64,000 bases of DNA from Pararhizobium sp. A13 (GCF_040126305.1 NZ_CP149511.1:930001-994000); one strand, 5' to 3'. Counted from the first letter of the stretch, positions 25,509-34,777 are shown. The notes: generated from the letters alone by a model not told the origin. Program-made: numbers and translations.

Positions 25509-27605
25509 TTAGCCGACCCTCAGAGCGGCGGTGTCGCAAGGGTGGCATAGTAATTCCGTCAACTCGTGGTCGAGGTGCAAAACTGATATGGATGCACCGA
25601 CCATATCGAGTGAGGTGCAGTAGTGCCCCACCCAGTTCGCTTCTATCTTGATGTCCTTTGCGCTCAGCCGCTGTTCGACGCGTCTGAACAGAATGTAAAG
25701 TTCCATCAATGGCGTGGCTCCGAAGGAATTGATCAGCACCGCAACCCGGTCGCCCGAAGAAGGCTTCATCTCGGCGAAGATGCGGTCCATGACCCTGTCT
25801 GTGATTTCGTCGGCGCTCATCATTTTTTCGCGGATGACGCCACGCTCTCCGTGGATACCCATACCGATCTCTATGTCATCGGGACCAATCTCGAAATTGT
25901 GTCGTCGGGTCTGGGGCAGTGAGCAGGGCTCTAGCGCAACACCCATGGTAAAGGTTCGCTCGTTGGCCTTGCGCGTTACCGCCTCGCAGGCATCGAGCGA
26001 CATTCCCCGATCGCAGGCAGCCCCGGCAATCTTGAAGATGAAGAAGTTTCCAGCGACACCTCGACGACCTTCCTTATCCTCCACAGGAGAGGAGGCAATA
26101 TCATCCGTCGTCAGTACAGTTCGGACATCAATCTTCTCTTCCTGCGCCATCTCGGCGGCCATCTCGAAATTCATGACGTCGCCGGCATAGTTGCCATAGA
26201 CAAAGAGCACGCCTTCTCCACCGGACGCAGCCTTTGCACACTCAAGAATCGGTGTGGGAGGTGGCGATGAGAAAATATTGCCTATGGCGACCGCATCGGC
26301 GAGACCCTTGCCGACGTATCCGAGGAAGCAGGGCTCATGGCCAGTGCCGCCGCCGATGACAAGACCGACCTTTCCCGGACGCGGTCCTGTGCGTGCGACG
26401 AGCGTCCGATTGGACCCCTTGATCGGCGCAATATAGGCAGAATGGGCTTTTACTACGCCGTCAAGCATTTCGTCGACGACGTGATCAGGATTGTTCAGGA
26501 ACTTCTTGATATGCGTGCGAACGCCGCTGGGCAACTGAACGGTGTTGTCAAATCTGGGGCGTTGCGAATTCTTCGGGTCAATCTCCTTCACGCCGTCGGC
26601 GTTCAGGATACCTCGGCCAGTCGCAGCATCGGTGATGAGAACGTTGATGTAGCCGCCGCGAAGCGCCGCGAGGATAGCGGGTACTTTGTCGAAACCGCCG
26701 GCGACGGCAATACGCAGCCCTATCGATTTCAGCATATCGAGGGATATCCCGATCATTCGGTCGTCGAGCGGACCGGCGACCGGTTGTCCCTGCGGGTCGA
26801 TGAAACGCCCTGCGACGACCCCGACTGCATTCTTCGCCAGATATTCCTGGAGCGAGACTGACTCAAAGTAACCGCTGGTGTGAATGGTCGAGTTGGGGCG
26901 CAGCGACGAGACGCCGAACAGCGCTTTGTTGGCTTTGGAAAGGATCGCAAACTGGTCTTCAATAAGTGACTCACGTAGCAGGACGTCGCGAACCTCCGCA
27001 GTCGAAACGATGGCCGGCGTGGTCAGATTGATCAATTTCCCGCTGACTGCACCGGCGAAGGCGGCTGCACAGAGTTCCGGCGTGTAGGCAAAACGCGCCC
27101 GCGTACCACCGGTCGCCTGAACAACCGTAACATCCTGGAGATTGGTTACGGACAACTGTTCGGCGATTGCAAGGACCGTTCGGCCCCAGGCAACGGCTAA
27201 TGTATCACCAGATTTCAGAAGCTTGGCGACAGCTTGAGCGCCCGCCGCGCCGAGCCGGTCGATCAATGGCCGCGAACCGTCGTCGCTGGGTACAACAAGA
27301 CAGTCATTCAGCCCGAAATGGCCTTTGAGCTCCTGCGCGACCGAGAGTGAACTCAGACGCGACGGTTCCAGAGAGATATTGACAATCCCACGGCTGCGGG
27401 CGTCGGCCAGATAGCTGTTTACAGTCGCCCGCGAGATACCCATGATTTCCGCGATATCGCCTTGTGTCCTGCCATCCTCATAGTAAAGCCAGCAGGCCCA
27501 GACGTAGGGATCATCTCCATAGCGCAGCGGCATGGCTTCAAATCCCTCCACCACGCCCGTCTTGCTTGCACCGGCTTTGCCAACTGAAGATGTTTTGCCT
27601 ATCAT
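25509..27605 (-). CDS. SorC-family regulator fused to DhaK kinase subunit
   Basis: About 698 residues from ATG 27605 (an upstream TTG at 27647 is less likely). Residues ~45-75 hold an HTH (TQGDIAEIMGISRATVNSYL), ~85-350 a SorC sugar-binding domain (GDTLAVAWGRTV, GGYINVLITD), and ~366-695 a complete DhaK domain with GGGTGHEP (~418-425) and the covalent-substrate His585 in MGIHGERG. The DNA-binding sensor and the ketose-binding kinase half are thus one chain. A DhaL partner follows directly. It probably senses a sugar phosphate, or its own kinase substrate, and sets expression of the threitol-type operon in which it lies. Confidence 0.88.
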   Translation of the reverse strand: MIGKTSSVGKAGASKTGVVEGFEAMPLRYGDDPYVWACWLYYEDGRTQGDIAEIMGISRATVNSYLADARSRGIVNISLEPSRLSSLSVAQELKGHFGLNDCLVVPSDDGSRPLIDRLGAAGAQAVAKLLKSGDTLAVAWGRTVLAIAEQLSVTNLQDVTVVQATGGTRARFAYTPELCAAAFAGAVSGKLINLTTPAIVSTAEVRDVLLRESLIEDQFAILSKANKALFGVSSLRPNSTIHTSGYFESVSLQEYLAKNAVGVVAGRFIDPQGQPVAGPLDDRMIGISLDMLKSIGLRIAVAGGFDKVPAILAALRGGYINVLITDAATGRGILNADGVKEIDPKNSQRPRFDNTVQLPSGVRTHIKKFLNNPDHVVDEMLDGVVKAHSAYIAPIKGSNRTLVARTGPRPGKVGLVIGGGTGHEPCFLGYVGKGLADAVAIGNIFSSPPPTPILECAKAASGGEGVLFVYGNYAGDVMNFEMAAEMAQEEKIDVRTVLTTDDIASSPVEDKEGRRGVAGNFFIFKIAGAACDRGMSLDACEAVTRKANERTFTMGVALEPCSLPQTRRHNFEIGPDDIEIGMGIHGERGVIREKMMSADEITDRVMDRIFAEMKPSSGDRVAVLINSFGATPLMELYILFRRVEQRLSAKDIKIEANWVGHYCTSLDMVGASISVLHLDHELTELLCHPCDTAALRVG

Positions 27606-27773
27606 GACTACCAACGGTTCCCTTTTGTCGCCCGAAGATGAATGCAATACAGCATGTTTGCAAATTCTTCCTCAGGCAAAGGGAGCGGCGCGCGACGCCA
27701 CTGGAGACAGCAGCATCGCGCAGCCTTGGGAGTTTCGCCTGCGGGGAAAGAAGCCCCGCGAAGTCACGCCATT

Positions 27774-28415
27774 CTATTGAAGCCGGGTGCGGGCGCCGAG
27801 AGAAAGTTCTTTCAGGATGATTGCACAAGAGGTCGCCCCGGCATCCAGCACACCAAGCGAGCGCTCGCCAAGACGGCTTGCACGGCCGATCTTGGCCACC
27901 AGATTGAGTGTCGAGTCGCGGCCCGCCTCGGCTGCTGCCACCAATGCGTCGAGAGCTTCGGCAAACGACTTGCCGGCGGCCACGGAAGCATCAAAAGCTT
28001 CAACGGCCGGCACCAGCGTGTCGAGCAGCGTCTTGTCACCAACTTTCGCCGAGCCGATTGACTGGATGCCTTCTAGTCCAGCGTGCAACATCCGGCTAAA
28101 GGTATCGCTGCTTATGGCTTCGACACCCTCGAGCTTCTCAGCAAACTCAGTAAACATCACGCCGTAAAGCGGTCCCATCGACCCGCCAATCTCGGTCATC
28201 AAAATGGTACCCAATGTCTCAAGTGATGCGGCAAGCGGCAGATCTTTACCCTTGAGGCGTTCAGACGCCATGCCGAACCCCTTGGCCATATTGACCCCGT
28301 GGTCACCGTCACCAATTTTACCGTCGATCTCACTGAGATAAGCCCGGTTTTCCACGATCCGGTCGGCCATTGACAGGATGATATCGCCGGCGGCGGCATT
28401 GTTAAGTGTCTGCAT
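27774..28415 (-). CDS. DhaL-type ATP-binding subunit of dihydroxyacetone/tetrulose kinase (first copy)
   Basis: 213 residues with intact signatures EIDGKIGDGDHGVNMAKGFG (~29-48) and GRASRLGERSLGVLDAGATS. Consensus GDGDHG is kept, unlike the second copy. It lies 13 bases after the stand-alone DhaK gene and would pair with it to phosphorylate a short ketose (dihydroxyacetone or erythrulose) using ATP. No DhaM phosphotransferase gene is present, which supports ATP rather than phosphoenolpyruvate as donor. Confidence 0.9.
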   Translation of the reverse strand: MQTLNNAAAGDIILSMADRIVENRAYLSEIDGKIGDGDHGVNMAKGFGMASERLKGKDLPLAASLETLGTILMTEIGGSMGPLYGVMFTEFAEKLEGVEAISSDTFSRMLHAGLEGIQSIGSAKVGDKTLLDTLVPAVEAFDASVAAGKSFAEALDALVAAAEAGRDSTLNLVAKIGRASRLGERSLGVLDAGATSCAIILKELSLGARTRLQ

Positions 28416-28428
28416 TGACCTGTCTCCC

Positions 28429-29421
28429 TCAGAGTAATGTTGTGCAACGGACTTCGACGTCGAGAAGCCCTTTCAGTTCGTCGTCAAGACCCATCACGGT
28501 CAGCGTCGCGCCGACCATTTCCAGCGAGGTGAAATAATTGCCCACATAGGTCTTGTAGACCTTGAGGCCACGACCTGTGATCTCGGTCTCGATCGTGTCG
28601 TTCAAAATATAGAGTTCATTGACCGGTGTAGCGCCGAGACCCGAAACGAGCACCGCAACCTCGGTACCCACGGCCAGATTGTGATCGTCAAGTACAATCT
28701 GGCACATGTCCCTGGCGACCTCCGCAGCCGTTTTCAGCGCTTCCACCCGAACTCCCGGCTCGCCATGGTGACCGATACCGACTTCCATGGTGCCGGGCTC
28801 GATCTTGAAATTCGGATGGCCGACGGCCGGAAGGGTGCAGGGTCCCAGACCGACCCCGATTGATCGGCAACTATCGATCGCCCTCTGGGCGGTAGCGCGG
28901 ACTTCCTCGAGGCTTGCCCCCTGCGCGGCCTTTGCGCCGCCGATCTTCCACATGAAGATTTCGCCTGCGACACCGCGGCGCTTCTCGCGTTCCTCGGGCG
29001 GGGCGGAGCAAACGTCGTCATTGGCGACCACCGTTGCCACCTCGATACCGTCCTTGGCCGCGAGCTTGACCGCCATCTTCACGTTCATGTTGTCGCCTGC
29101 ATAGTTGCCATAGAGGCAAATAACGCCCTTTCCACCATCGGCTTCCCGAATTGCGTCATGGAAGCTTTTGGCTGTCGGCGAGGAAAACAGCTCGCCGACA
29201 GCGACCGCGTCGAGCATGTTCTTGCCCGCGTAGCCGATGAAGGCGGGCTCATGTCCAGAACCACCGCCGGTGACGACGCCGACCTTTCCGACCTTCGGTG
29301 TATTTCTCGCGGCGATCACACGCGGGTTTTCGGCAATGCGTACGATATCCGAATGTGCCTTGACGAAGCCTTTTACCGTGTCTTCAACGACTTCGTCGGG
29401 ATTGTTGATGAACCGCTGCAT
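28429..29421 (-). CDS. DhaK-type kinase subunit, probably erythrulose/dihydroxyacetone kinase
   Basis: 330 residues from ATG 29421, preceded by GGAGAC at good spacing; the longer frame to 29457 has no such site. Contains GGGSGHEP (~52-59) and the substrate-linking His219 in IGHHGEPG, the residue that forms a hemiaminal with the ketose. Catalyses ketose + ATP to ketose phosphate together with DhaL. It lies between a threitol-dehydrogenase-like SDR and DhaL, so D-erythrulose is as plausible a substrate as dihydroxyacetone. Confidence 0.9.
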   Translation of the reverse strand: MQRFINNPDEVVEDTVKGFVKAHSDIVRIAENPRVIAARNTPKVGKVGVVTGGGSGHEPAFIGYAGKNMLDAVAVGELFSSPTAKSFHDAIREADGGKGVICLYGNYAGDNMNVKMAVKLAAKDGIEVATVVANDDVCSAPPEEREKRRGVAGEIFMWKIGGAKAAQGASLEEVRATAQRAIDSCRSIGVGLGPCTLPAVGHPNFKIEPGTMEVGIGHHGEPGVRVEALKTAAEVARDMCQIVLDDHNLAVGTEVAVLVSGLGATPVNELYILNDTIETEITGRGLKVYKTYVGNYFTSLEMVGATLTVMGLDDELKGLLDVEVRCTTLL

Positions 29422-29453
29422 GATGTCTCCTGTCGTATGCTCGAGCGCTTGGC

Positions 29454-30236
29454 TCAAAGAATTGTGTAGCCGCCATCGATCAAGAGATCAGCGCCGTTGA
29501 TCATGTCCGCGCCCGCGGAGGAGAGGAAGATGGCGGCAGCCGCGATCTCTTCCGGGAACGCAAATCGGCCCGAAGGGATGCGTTTTTTCGCCGCTTCACC
29601 CTTTTCGCCGGACCAGGCCTTCTTGCCGAGTTCCGTGAGCACGATGGTTGGGGAAATGGTGTTGACGCAGATGCCGTGCTTGCCCCATTCGGCCGCAAAC
29701 GTCTTGGACATCCCGATAACGCCGAACTTGGAGGCACAGTAGGCGACGTGCTCCTCGATTGCGACGGTGCCAGCCTGCGAGGCAAGGTTGATAATCTTGC
29801 CGCCCTTGCCGGCCGCGATCATCACCCGACCAACGGCCTGGGTCACGAGGAAACTGCCCTTGAGGTTGATGTTGATGGTCTTTTCCCAGTGATCCAGCGA
29901 CAGGTCTTCTGCCGGTGCAAGAAAAGCCACACCCGCGCTGTTAACGGCGATATCGATGCCGCCTAACGTTGATACGACGCTAGCAATTGCTGCATTGACA
30001 GAGTCCGCATTGGAGACATCGCAGACGAAGGGGCTTGCAGCGCTGCCCAACTGCGTTGCCTTCGCCTTCGCAAGGTCGACATTGATGTCGAGAACAGCGA
30101 CCTTTGCGCCCTTGGAAACGAAGGCTGCCGCGACGGCAGCGCCAATGCCGGATCCGCCGCCCGTAACGACCGCGACCTTGCCGGAAAGCGGAAAGTTCAA
30201 ATCAATTTCTGGAGCTGTATCGGTCATCTCACTCAA
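29454..30236 (-). CDS. Short-chain dehydrogenase, probable D-threitol (polyol) dehydrogenase
   Basis: 260 residues. Rossmann motif TGGGSGIGAAVA (~25-36), NSAG (~93-96), catalytic Ser in NLASQ and YCASK (Tyr/Lys). The segment NTISPTIVLTELGKKAW and the end MINGADLLIDGGYT match NAD-dependent D-threitol dehydrogenase/GolD-type polyol dehydrogenases as I remember them. It would oxidise a polyol to a ketose in the cytoplasm (D-threitol to D-erythrulose). Located between the binding-protein gene and dhaK, which together give import, oxidation and phosphorylation. The exact polyol is inferred. Confidence 0.82.
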   Translation of the reverse strand: MSEMTDTAPEIDLNFPLSGKVAVVTGGGSGIGAAVAAAFVSKGAKVAVLDINVDLAKAKATQLGSAASPFVCDVSNADSVNAAIASVVSTLGGIDIAVNSAGVAFLAPAEDLSLDHWEKTININLKGSFLVTQAVGRVMIAAGKGGKIINLASQAGTVAIEEHVAYCASKFGVIGMSKTFAAEWGKHGICVNTISPTIVLTELGKKAWSGEKGEAAKKRIPSGRFAFPEEIAAAAIFLSSAGADMINGADLLIDGGYTIL

Positions 30237-30254
30237 ACCTCGGTATGTTGGGAA

Positions 30255-30277
30255 GCGGGGCGAGCTTGCCGCCCCGC
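30255..30277 (-). promoter_or_regulatory. Intercistronic hairpin after the binding-protein gene
   Basis: GCGGGGC (30255-30261) pairs with GCCCCGC (30271-30277) in the short gap between the binding-protein and dehydrogenase genes; no T run on the minus strand. Likely a message-stabilising stem. Confidence 0.45.
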
Positions 30278-30288
30278 CGGATCGGTTT

Positions 30289-31278
30289 TTACTTGCGTGT
30301 TTCGAGCAGCTTGTCGACGTTCCTATTCGTCACCGGAGTCCACGGGACGTTGTAGTTCTTTTCCTTGCCGTCATTGAACGGCATGTCCGGATACTGGGCC
30401 CAGATAGTCGACTCCGGCTTGTAGGCGCCATTCTTTGCATTGAGGATGGCCAGATCGAGCGCGCCCTGTGCCTGCGCACTGGCATCCTGAAGTATGGATG
30501 TCATGGTGCCATCTTTGACTGCACGAAGCGCATCGGTGATGCCGTCAATACCAGCGATTGCGAAGTCGCCGACATTGAGCTTGGCGGCCTTGATCGCTTC
30601 GATTGCGCCAAGCGCCATTTCATCATTCTGGCCGATCACCCCATCGATCTGACCCGGATGGGCGGTGAGCCAGTTTTCCATCAGGGTCTGAGCCTCGGCA
30701 CGCGACCAGTTCGCCGTCTGATCCTCAATGACTTTCACATCTGGGCATTCGGCGAGCGCCTTTTTGTTGCCTTCAAGGCGCGAAATCTGTGCCGACTGCC
30801 CGATAGGACCTTCAAGAATTACAACGTTGCCCTTGCAACCGATTTTGTCGAGCACCGTCCTGGCTTCCATGTAGCCGGAGATGGTGTCATCCGAGCCGAC
30901 ATAAGCCGACAGGAGGTCGGAATTAACGCGGGTGTTGGAGCCGACGACGGGAATACCGGCATCATGCGCGGCCTGAACCGCAGTTGCACCCGCTTCGATG
31001 TCGATCGGAACGAAAATGATCGCGTCGAATTGCTGCGTGATCATCGTGTTGAACTGCTCCTGCTGAACCAGGGCATCGTAGCGCCCGTCAAAGACAGTCA
31101 ACTCGACTTCGCCGCTCTTTACGGCAGGGTGCTGCTGGAGCGCCGCTGACCAGATCTGCATAAATTCTGCGTTGAGGCCGTAGGGGGCAGCGCCGATTTT
31201 CAGTTTCTTGTCTTGCGCCAAAGACGGTGAAGCCAAGACCGCCGTCGTGACAGCAAGGGCAATAAGCAGTTTCTTCAT
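30289..31278 (-). CDS. CUT2 ABC transporter periplasmic binding protein (polyol/sugar)
   Basis: 329 residues with a clear Sec signal (MKKLLIALAVTTAVLASPSLAQ). The mature part is a RbsB-type binding protein (FDAIIFVPIDIEAGATAV, VVGSNTRVN, VIGQNDEMALGA, AIAGIDGITDAL). Third gene of the operon after ATPase and permease. The ligand is inferred to be the polyol handled by the dehydrogenase and kinases downstream. Confidence 0.9.
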   Translation of the reverse strand: MKKLLIALAVTTAVLASPSLAQDKKLKIGAAPYGLNAEFMQIWSAALQQHPAVKSGEVELTVFDGRYDALVQQEQFNTMITQQFDAIIFVPIDIEAGATAVQAAHDAGIPVVGSNTRVNSDLLSAYVGSDDTISGYMEARTVLDKIGCKGNVVILEGPIGQSAQISRLEGNKKALAECPDVKVIEDQTANWSRAEAQTLMENWLTAHPGQIDGVIGQNDEMALGAIEAIKAAKLNVGDFAIAGIDGITDALRAVKDGTMTSILQDASAQAQGALDLAILNAKNGAYKPESTIWAQYPDMPFNDGKEKNYNVPWTPVTNRNVDKLLETRK

Positions 31279-31362
31279 TGTTAGTCTCCTCCGTTGGAAC
31301 TCCGGCGACCGTATGGCGCGCCGTTTGGGCTCCGAATGCGAAGCATCCGGATTTCGTCGGGT

Positions 31363-32367
31363 TCAAGCGCCCTGATTTCGTTTCTGGTCGAGCATCACGG
31401 CGCCAACGATCAGCGCGCCTTTAAGGACCTGCTGGTAGTAGGATTGGATCCCCATTAGATCGAGGCCGTTGTTCATGACGCCAATAATCAACGCGCCGAT
31501 GAGTGTGCCGGTTATGCGCCCAACACCACCGGAGAGGCTGGTTCCTCCAATGACAACGGCAGCGATTGCGTCCAGCTCGTATGCAATACCTGCCTGAGGC
31601 AGCGCAGATCCGGTGCGTGCCGAGAGGATCATGCCAGCCAATCCCGAAAGGCTGCCTGATATCACATAGACGAGAAAACGCAGTCGGGTGACATTGATGC
31701 CCGATGTATTGGCAGCATGCGGATTTCCGCCGACAGCATAGATGTAGCGACCGAAACGCGTGCGCGTCAGAACCCACCACGAGACCGCAAAAACGATCGC
31801 AAGCAGGATCACCGGCATGGGCACACCCAGGACATTACCGGTTCCAATCCAGCGAAACTCAGGCGTCAGGGCTGGAACCGGCTTGCCGCCGCCGTAGATG
31901 AGCGTCAGTCCTCGGGCAGCGGAGAGCATGCCAAGCGTCGCGACAAACGCCGGTACAGCAAAACGTGAGACGATCAGTCCGACCAACGAACCACAAGCGA
32001 TACCGACGATCAGTCCGATTGCGAGAGCGAGGTAGGCCGGATAGGGCGAGCCCAATATACCGGCCGTCGCGGACGTGGTCGCAAAACTCGCGCTGACAAT
32101 ACCGGCGAGCGCGACGACAGAGCCGACGGAAAGATCAATGCCACGCGTCAGGATGACGAAGGTCATACCAATCGCCAGGACACCGTTGATCGATGTCTGC
32201 AGCAGGACATTTGATATATTACCTGGGGTCAAGAAGTATTCGTTCGAAACCGAAAGGATCAGGGCAAGCAGCAGAAAAGCCAGGAAAATCCCGTATTCCT
32301 GAATGATCAGCCTGCGCCGGTTGGAACTGAACCAGGCGCTGGACGCATTGTTGTCGGTGGCGGACAT
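31363..32367 (-). CDS. CUT2 ABC transporter permease (RbsC type)
   Basis: 334 residues, about nine hydrophobic segments. Family motifs: ILTRGIDLSVGSVVALAG (~72-89) and VGGNPHAANTSGINVTRLR (coupling loop). It lies between the ATPase and binding-protein genes. Confidence 0.92.
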   Translation of the reverse strand: MSATDNNASSAWFSSNRRRLIIQEYGIFLAFLLLALILSVSNEYFLTPGNISNVLLQTSINGVLAIGMTFVILTRGIDLSVGSVVALAGIVSASFATTSATAGILGSPYPAYLALAIGLIVGIACGSLVGLIVSRFAVPAFVATLGMLSAARGLTLIYGGGKPVPALTPEFRWIGTGNVLGVPMPVILLAIVFAVSWWVLTRTRFGRYIYAVGGNPHAANTSGINVTRLRFLVYVISGSLSGLAGMILSARTGSALPQAGIAYELDAIAAVVIGGTSLSGGVGRITGTLIGALIIGVMNNGLDLMGIQSYYQQVLKGALIVGAVMLDQKRNQGA

Positions 32368-32421
32368 GTGAATTACCTCTCAATTACCGGACGCATCTGT
32401 GTTTGACGTCTGCCCTTCCTG

Positions 32422-33900
32422 TCAGGTCGACAGGTGGACAAGCGACTGCGCGTCGGTTTCCTCCCTGCGATAGATTCCGGTGGACCGGCCTTGGCGCATC
32501 ACGAGAATTCGGTCCGACATGCCGAGGACTTCGTCGATTTCGGAAGAAATCATCACGACAGTCCCGCCAGCTTCCGCGAAGTCACAAATGATGCGGTAGA
32601 TCTCCCGCTTGGCACCCACGTCGACGCCGCGGGTAGGTTCATCAAGGAGCAAGACCTTGGGATTGCGTAGAAACCATTTGCCAAGCACGACCTTTTGTTG
32701 ATTTCCACCCGACAGGCCCGAAACGGCCATCGTGTCTCTCGCGGCCTTGATGCTGAAGTGCTTGATCATTTCCTGGCTGGCGGCCATTTCCGATCGGCGA
32801 TTCATCGAGAAATTCGGACTCATTTCGGGCAAACTGGCCAGGCAGATGTTGTTGCGCACGCTGTCTGTCAGATTGAGACCAGTCAGCTTCCGATCCTCGG
32901 TAACGAATGCCAGACCATGCGCCATGGCGTCGGCAGGCCTGCTGACCGATATTGGCTCTCCGTCCAGTTTGATGCTGCCGGTTGACGGTGAATCAAGTCC
33001 GAAAAGGCAGTTGAAAATTTCGGTGCGGCCAGATCCCATCAGGCCATAAATGCCAAGAATCTCACCCTTGTGGGCGGTAAACGAGATATCGTCGATTTTC
33101 CCAGGCGCGGTCAGGCCCGTCACCTCCAACCCCGCGACGTCCGTCGGAGCATTGGTTTTAATGTATTCCTCTCCAAGCTCACGGCCGACAATCAGGCGGA
33201 TCAGTTCTGGGCGATCAATCTGGTCCAACTCGCCGCTCCCGACATAACTCCCATCGCGAAACACGGTGTAGGAGTCTGCGATCTGAAAGATCTCAGAGAG
33301 CCGATGCGAGACATAGACGATGCCTTTGCCCGCTGCCTTCAGCCGTTCGATTGCCGAAAACAGGTGCTGCGCTTCCTTCTCGCCTATGGCGGATGTCGGC
33401 TCATCCATGAAAATGACTTCGGCGTCATGACTGAGCGCCTTGGCGATTTCCACGAGCTGAACCTGCGCAACCGAAAGGTTCATCATGAACTGGTTTGCAC
33501 GAATATTGAATTCGAGTTGGTCGAGGAGAGCCTGGGCATTGCGGTTCATCGTCTTGAAGTCGATGCCGCCAAAGCGGCCGGAAGGCTCCCGGCCGAGATA
33601 GATGTTCTCGGCGACAGTCATATGAGGGATTGGGCTCAGCTCCTGCTCGATGATGGCGATACCAGCTGCCAAAGCCTCTGCGGGTGACGAGTAGACAACC
33701 TCATTGCCACGGCGGCGGATGAAACCGCCGTCCCGGGCGTGAATACCCATCAGGATTTTCAGAAACGTGGACTTGCCGGCGCCATTGCCGCCGCACAACG
33801 CATGCACCGAGCCCTGTCGCAACTGCAGGCGGCCGTTTCGCAATGCTGCGACGCCACCAAAGGACTTCTGCAGTCCTCCTACTTCAAGCAGGTATTCCAA
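32422..33900 (-). CDS. CUT2 ABC transporter ATPase (RbsA type), probable TTG start
   Basis: 492 residues if begun at TTG 33900 (LEYLLEVGGLQKSFGG). AGGAGAGA lies directly upstream of that TTG at good spacing, while the ATG at 33960 would add 20 residues without any ribosome site and push into the divergent promoter. Two cassettes: first with Walker A GGNGAGKST (Gly-Gly in place of the common Gly-Glu) and FMDEPTS; second with LSGGNQQKVVLGKW and LLLDEPTRG. First gene of the polyol operon, divergent from the rpiB-like gene. Confidence 0.9.
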   Translation of the reverse strand: MEYLLEVGGLQKSFGGVAALRNGRLQLRQGSVHALCGGNGAGKSTFLKILMGIHARDGGFIRRRGNEVVYSSPAEALAAGIAIIEQELSPIPHMTVAENIYLGREPSGRFGGIDFKTMNRNAQALLDQLEFNIRANQFMMNLSVAQVQLVEIAKALSHDAEVIFMDEPTSAIGEKEAQHLFSAIERLKAAGKGIVYVSHRLSEIFQIADSYTVFRDGSYVGSGELDQIDRPELIRLIVGRELGEEYIKTNAPTDVAGLEVTGLTAPGKIDDISFTAHKGEILGIYGLMGSGRTEIFNCLFGLDSPSTGSIKLDGEPISVSRPADAMAHGLAFVTEDRKLTGLNLTDSVRNNICLASLPEMSPNFSMNRRSEMAASQEMIKHFSIKAARDTMAVSGLSGGNQQKVVLGKWFLRNPKVLLLDEPTRGVDVGAKREIYRIICDFAEAGGTVVMISSEIDEVLGMSDRILVMRQGRSTGIYRREETDAQSLVHLST

Positions 33901-33970
33901 CTGTCTCTCCTCCTCAGCCGGCCCAATCAAGTGTGGGCCACCGATGCCTGGAGCCTCCATTCAGCATCGG

Positions 33971-34020
33971 TTTTGACAATATTCAATTAGCTATCGACAA
34001 ATGTCAAGTGTTGAGTGAGA
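33971..34020. promoter_or_regulatory. Divergent control region between the polyol operon and the isomerase gene
   Basis: The A/T-rich gap contains TTGACA and, about 23 bases on, TGTCAA, forming inverted halves that could be -35 elements or a regulator site. Position makes it the natural target of the SorC-DhaK protein, but no palindrome stands out strongly enough to assign. Confidence 0.35.
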
Positions 34021-34118
34021 ATATGCATGCTGCAGCGAGGAATGGTCGCCCGACGCGTTACGCAGCGACGTTCCGCGCAGGTCTGCGAACCCAAGAGAGC
34101 TTATGAAAGGAAACACCA

Positions 34119-34559
34119 ATGAAGATTGTGATCGGCGCCGATAGCGCAGGCAAACCGCTGCTGGAGGTAATCTCCGCATATCTTTCCAATAGGCCAAACG
34201 TTACCGTCACCGACATCAGCCAGCCTGGCTTTTATGCTGATATTTCAAAGGCAGCAGGCGAAATGCTCATGGCCGGCAAGTTCGACCGCGGGCTGCTGTT
34301 TTGTGGTACTGGGATCGGCGTGGCAATCTCCGCAAACAAAGTGCCGGGAATTCGCGCAGCCCTTACACATGACACCTATTCTGCCGAGCGCGCTGCAAAA
34401 TCCAACAACGCGCAAATCATCACGATGGGTGCGCGTGTCATCGGGCCAGAACTGGCAAAGGCGATTGTCGATACGTACCTGGCGTCGGACTTCGATCCGA
34501 ATGGACCATCCGCGGACAACGTCAAGGCAATCGACCGGCTCGATGAAGCCAAGCACTGA
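34119..34559 (+). CDS. RpiB/LacAB-family sugar-phosphate isomerase, probable erythrulose-4-phosphate isomerase
   Basis: 146 residues. Active-site loop [27 protein letters not shown] (~63-89) has the catalytic Cys and the His of the RpiB family. The N-terminal [10 protein letters not shown] replaces the usual 'GADHAG', as in four-carbon-specific relatives (DerI/EryI). Expected reaction: D-erythrulose 4-phosphate to D-erythrose 4-phosphate. It is divergent from the transporter-dehydrogenase-kinase operon and upstream of the transketolase module that would use erythrose 4-phosphate. Ribose-5-phosphate isomerase activity is the alternative. Confidence 0.85.
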   Translation: MKIVIGADSAGKPLLEVISAYLSNRPNVTVTDISQPGFYADISKAAGEMLMAGKFDRGLLFCGTGIGVAISANKVPGIRAALTHDTYSAERAAKSNNAQIITMGARVIGPELAKAIVDTYLASDFDPNGPSADNVKAIDRLDEAKH

Positions 34560-34632
34560 GCTTCAGTCTCGCTTCGACGTCGTCGACCGGTTTAGGTGGT
34601 GCCAGGTGCGCTTGCTGGCGCGATCCATATGT

Positions 34633-34770
34633 TTGCTCTTGGGACGAGGTGAAAGTCCTCGCCGGCGGTATCGGGAGTCGTCCCGGAGCCCGAACGTTTC
34701 TGCCGCAAGGCGGAAGATCAGCAGATCCGGCGAGCCGGAGCCAACGGTATAGTCCAGATGGAAGAGGATA
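34633..34770 (+). ncRNA. FMN riboswitch (RFN element) without a downstream riboflavin gene
   Basis: All conserved blocks of the RFN element are present in order: closing stem CTCTT (34636-34640) with AAGAG (34762-34766); GAGGTGAAAGTCCTCGCCGG then CGGT; GGAGCCCG; GATCAGCAGATCCGG; GCCGGAGCCAACGGTATAGT; CCAGATGGAAGAGGAT. The element binds FMN and normally controls ribB/ribH or riboflavin transport. Here no such gene follows before the DeoR gene on the other strand; only very short frames occur (such as one of five codons near 34889). Confidence 0.88.
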
Positions 34771-34777
34771 TGCGCAA

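Noticed and set aside
29422..29457. Longer start for the stand-alone DhaK gene
   Set aside because: GGAG lies at the right distance from ATG 29421, and homologues begin with the 'FINNPDEVV' segment.
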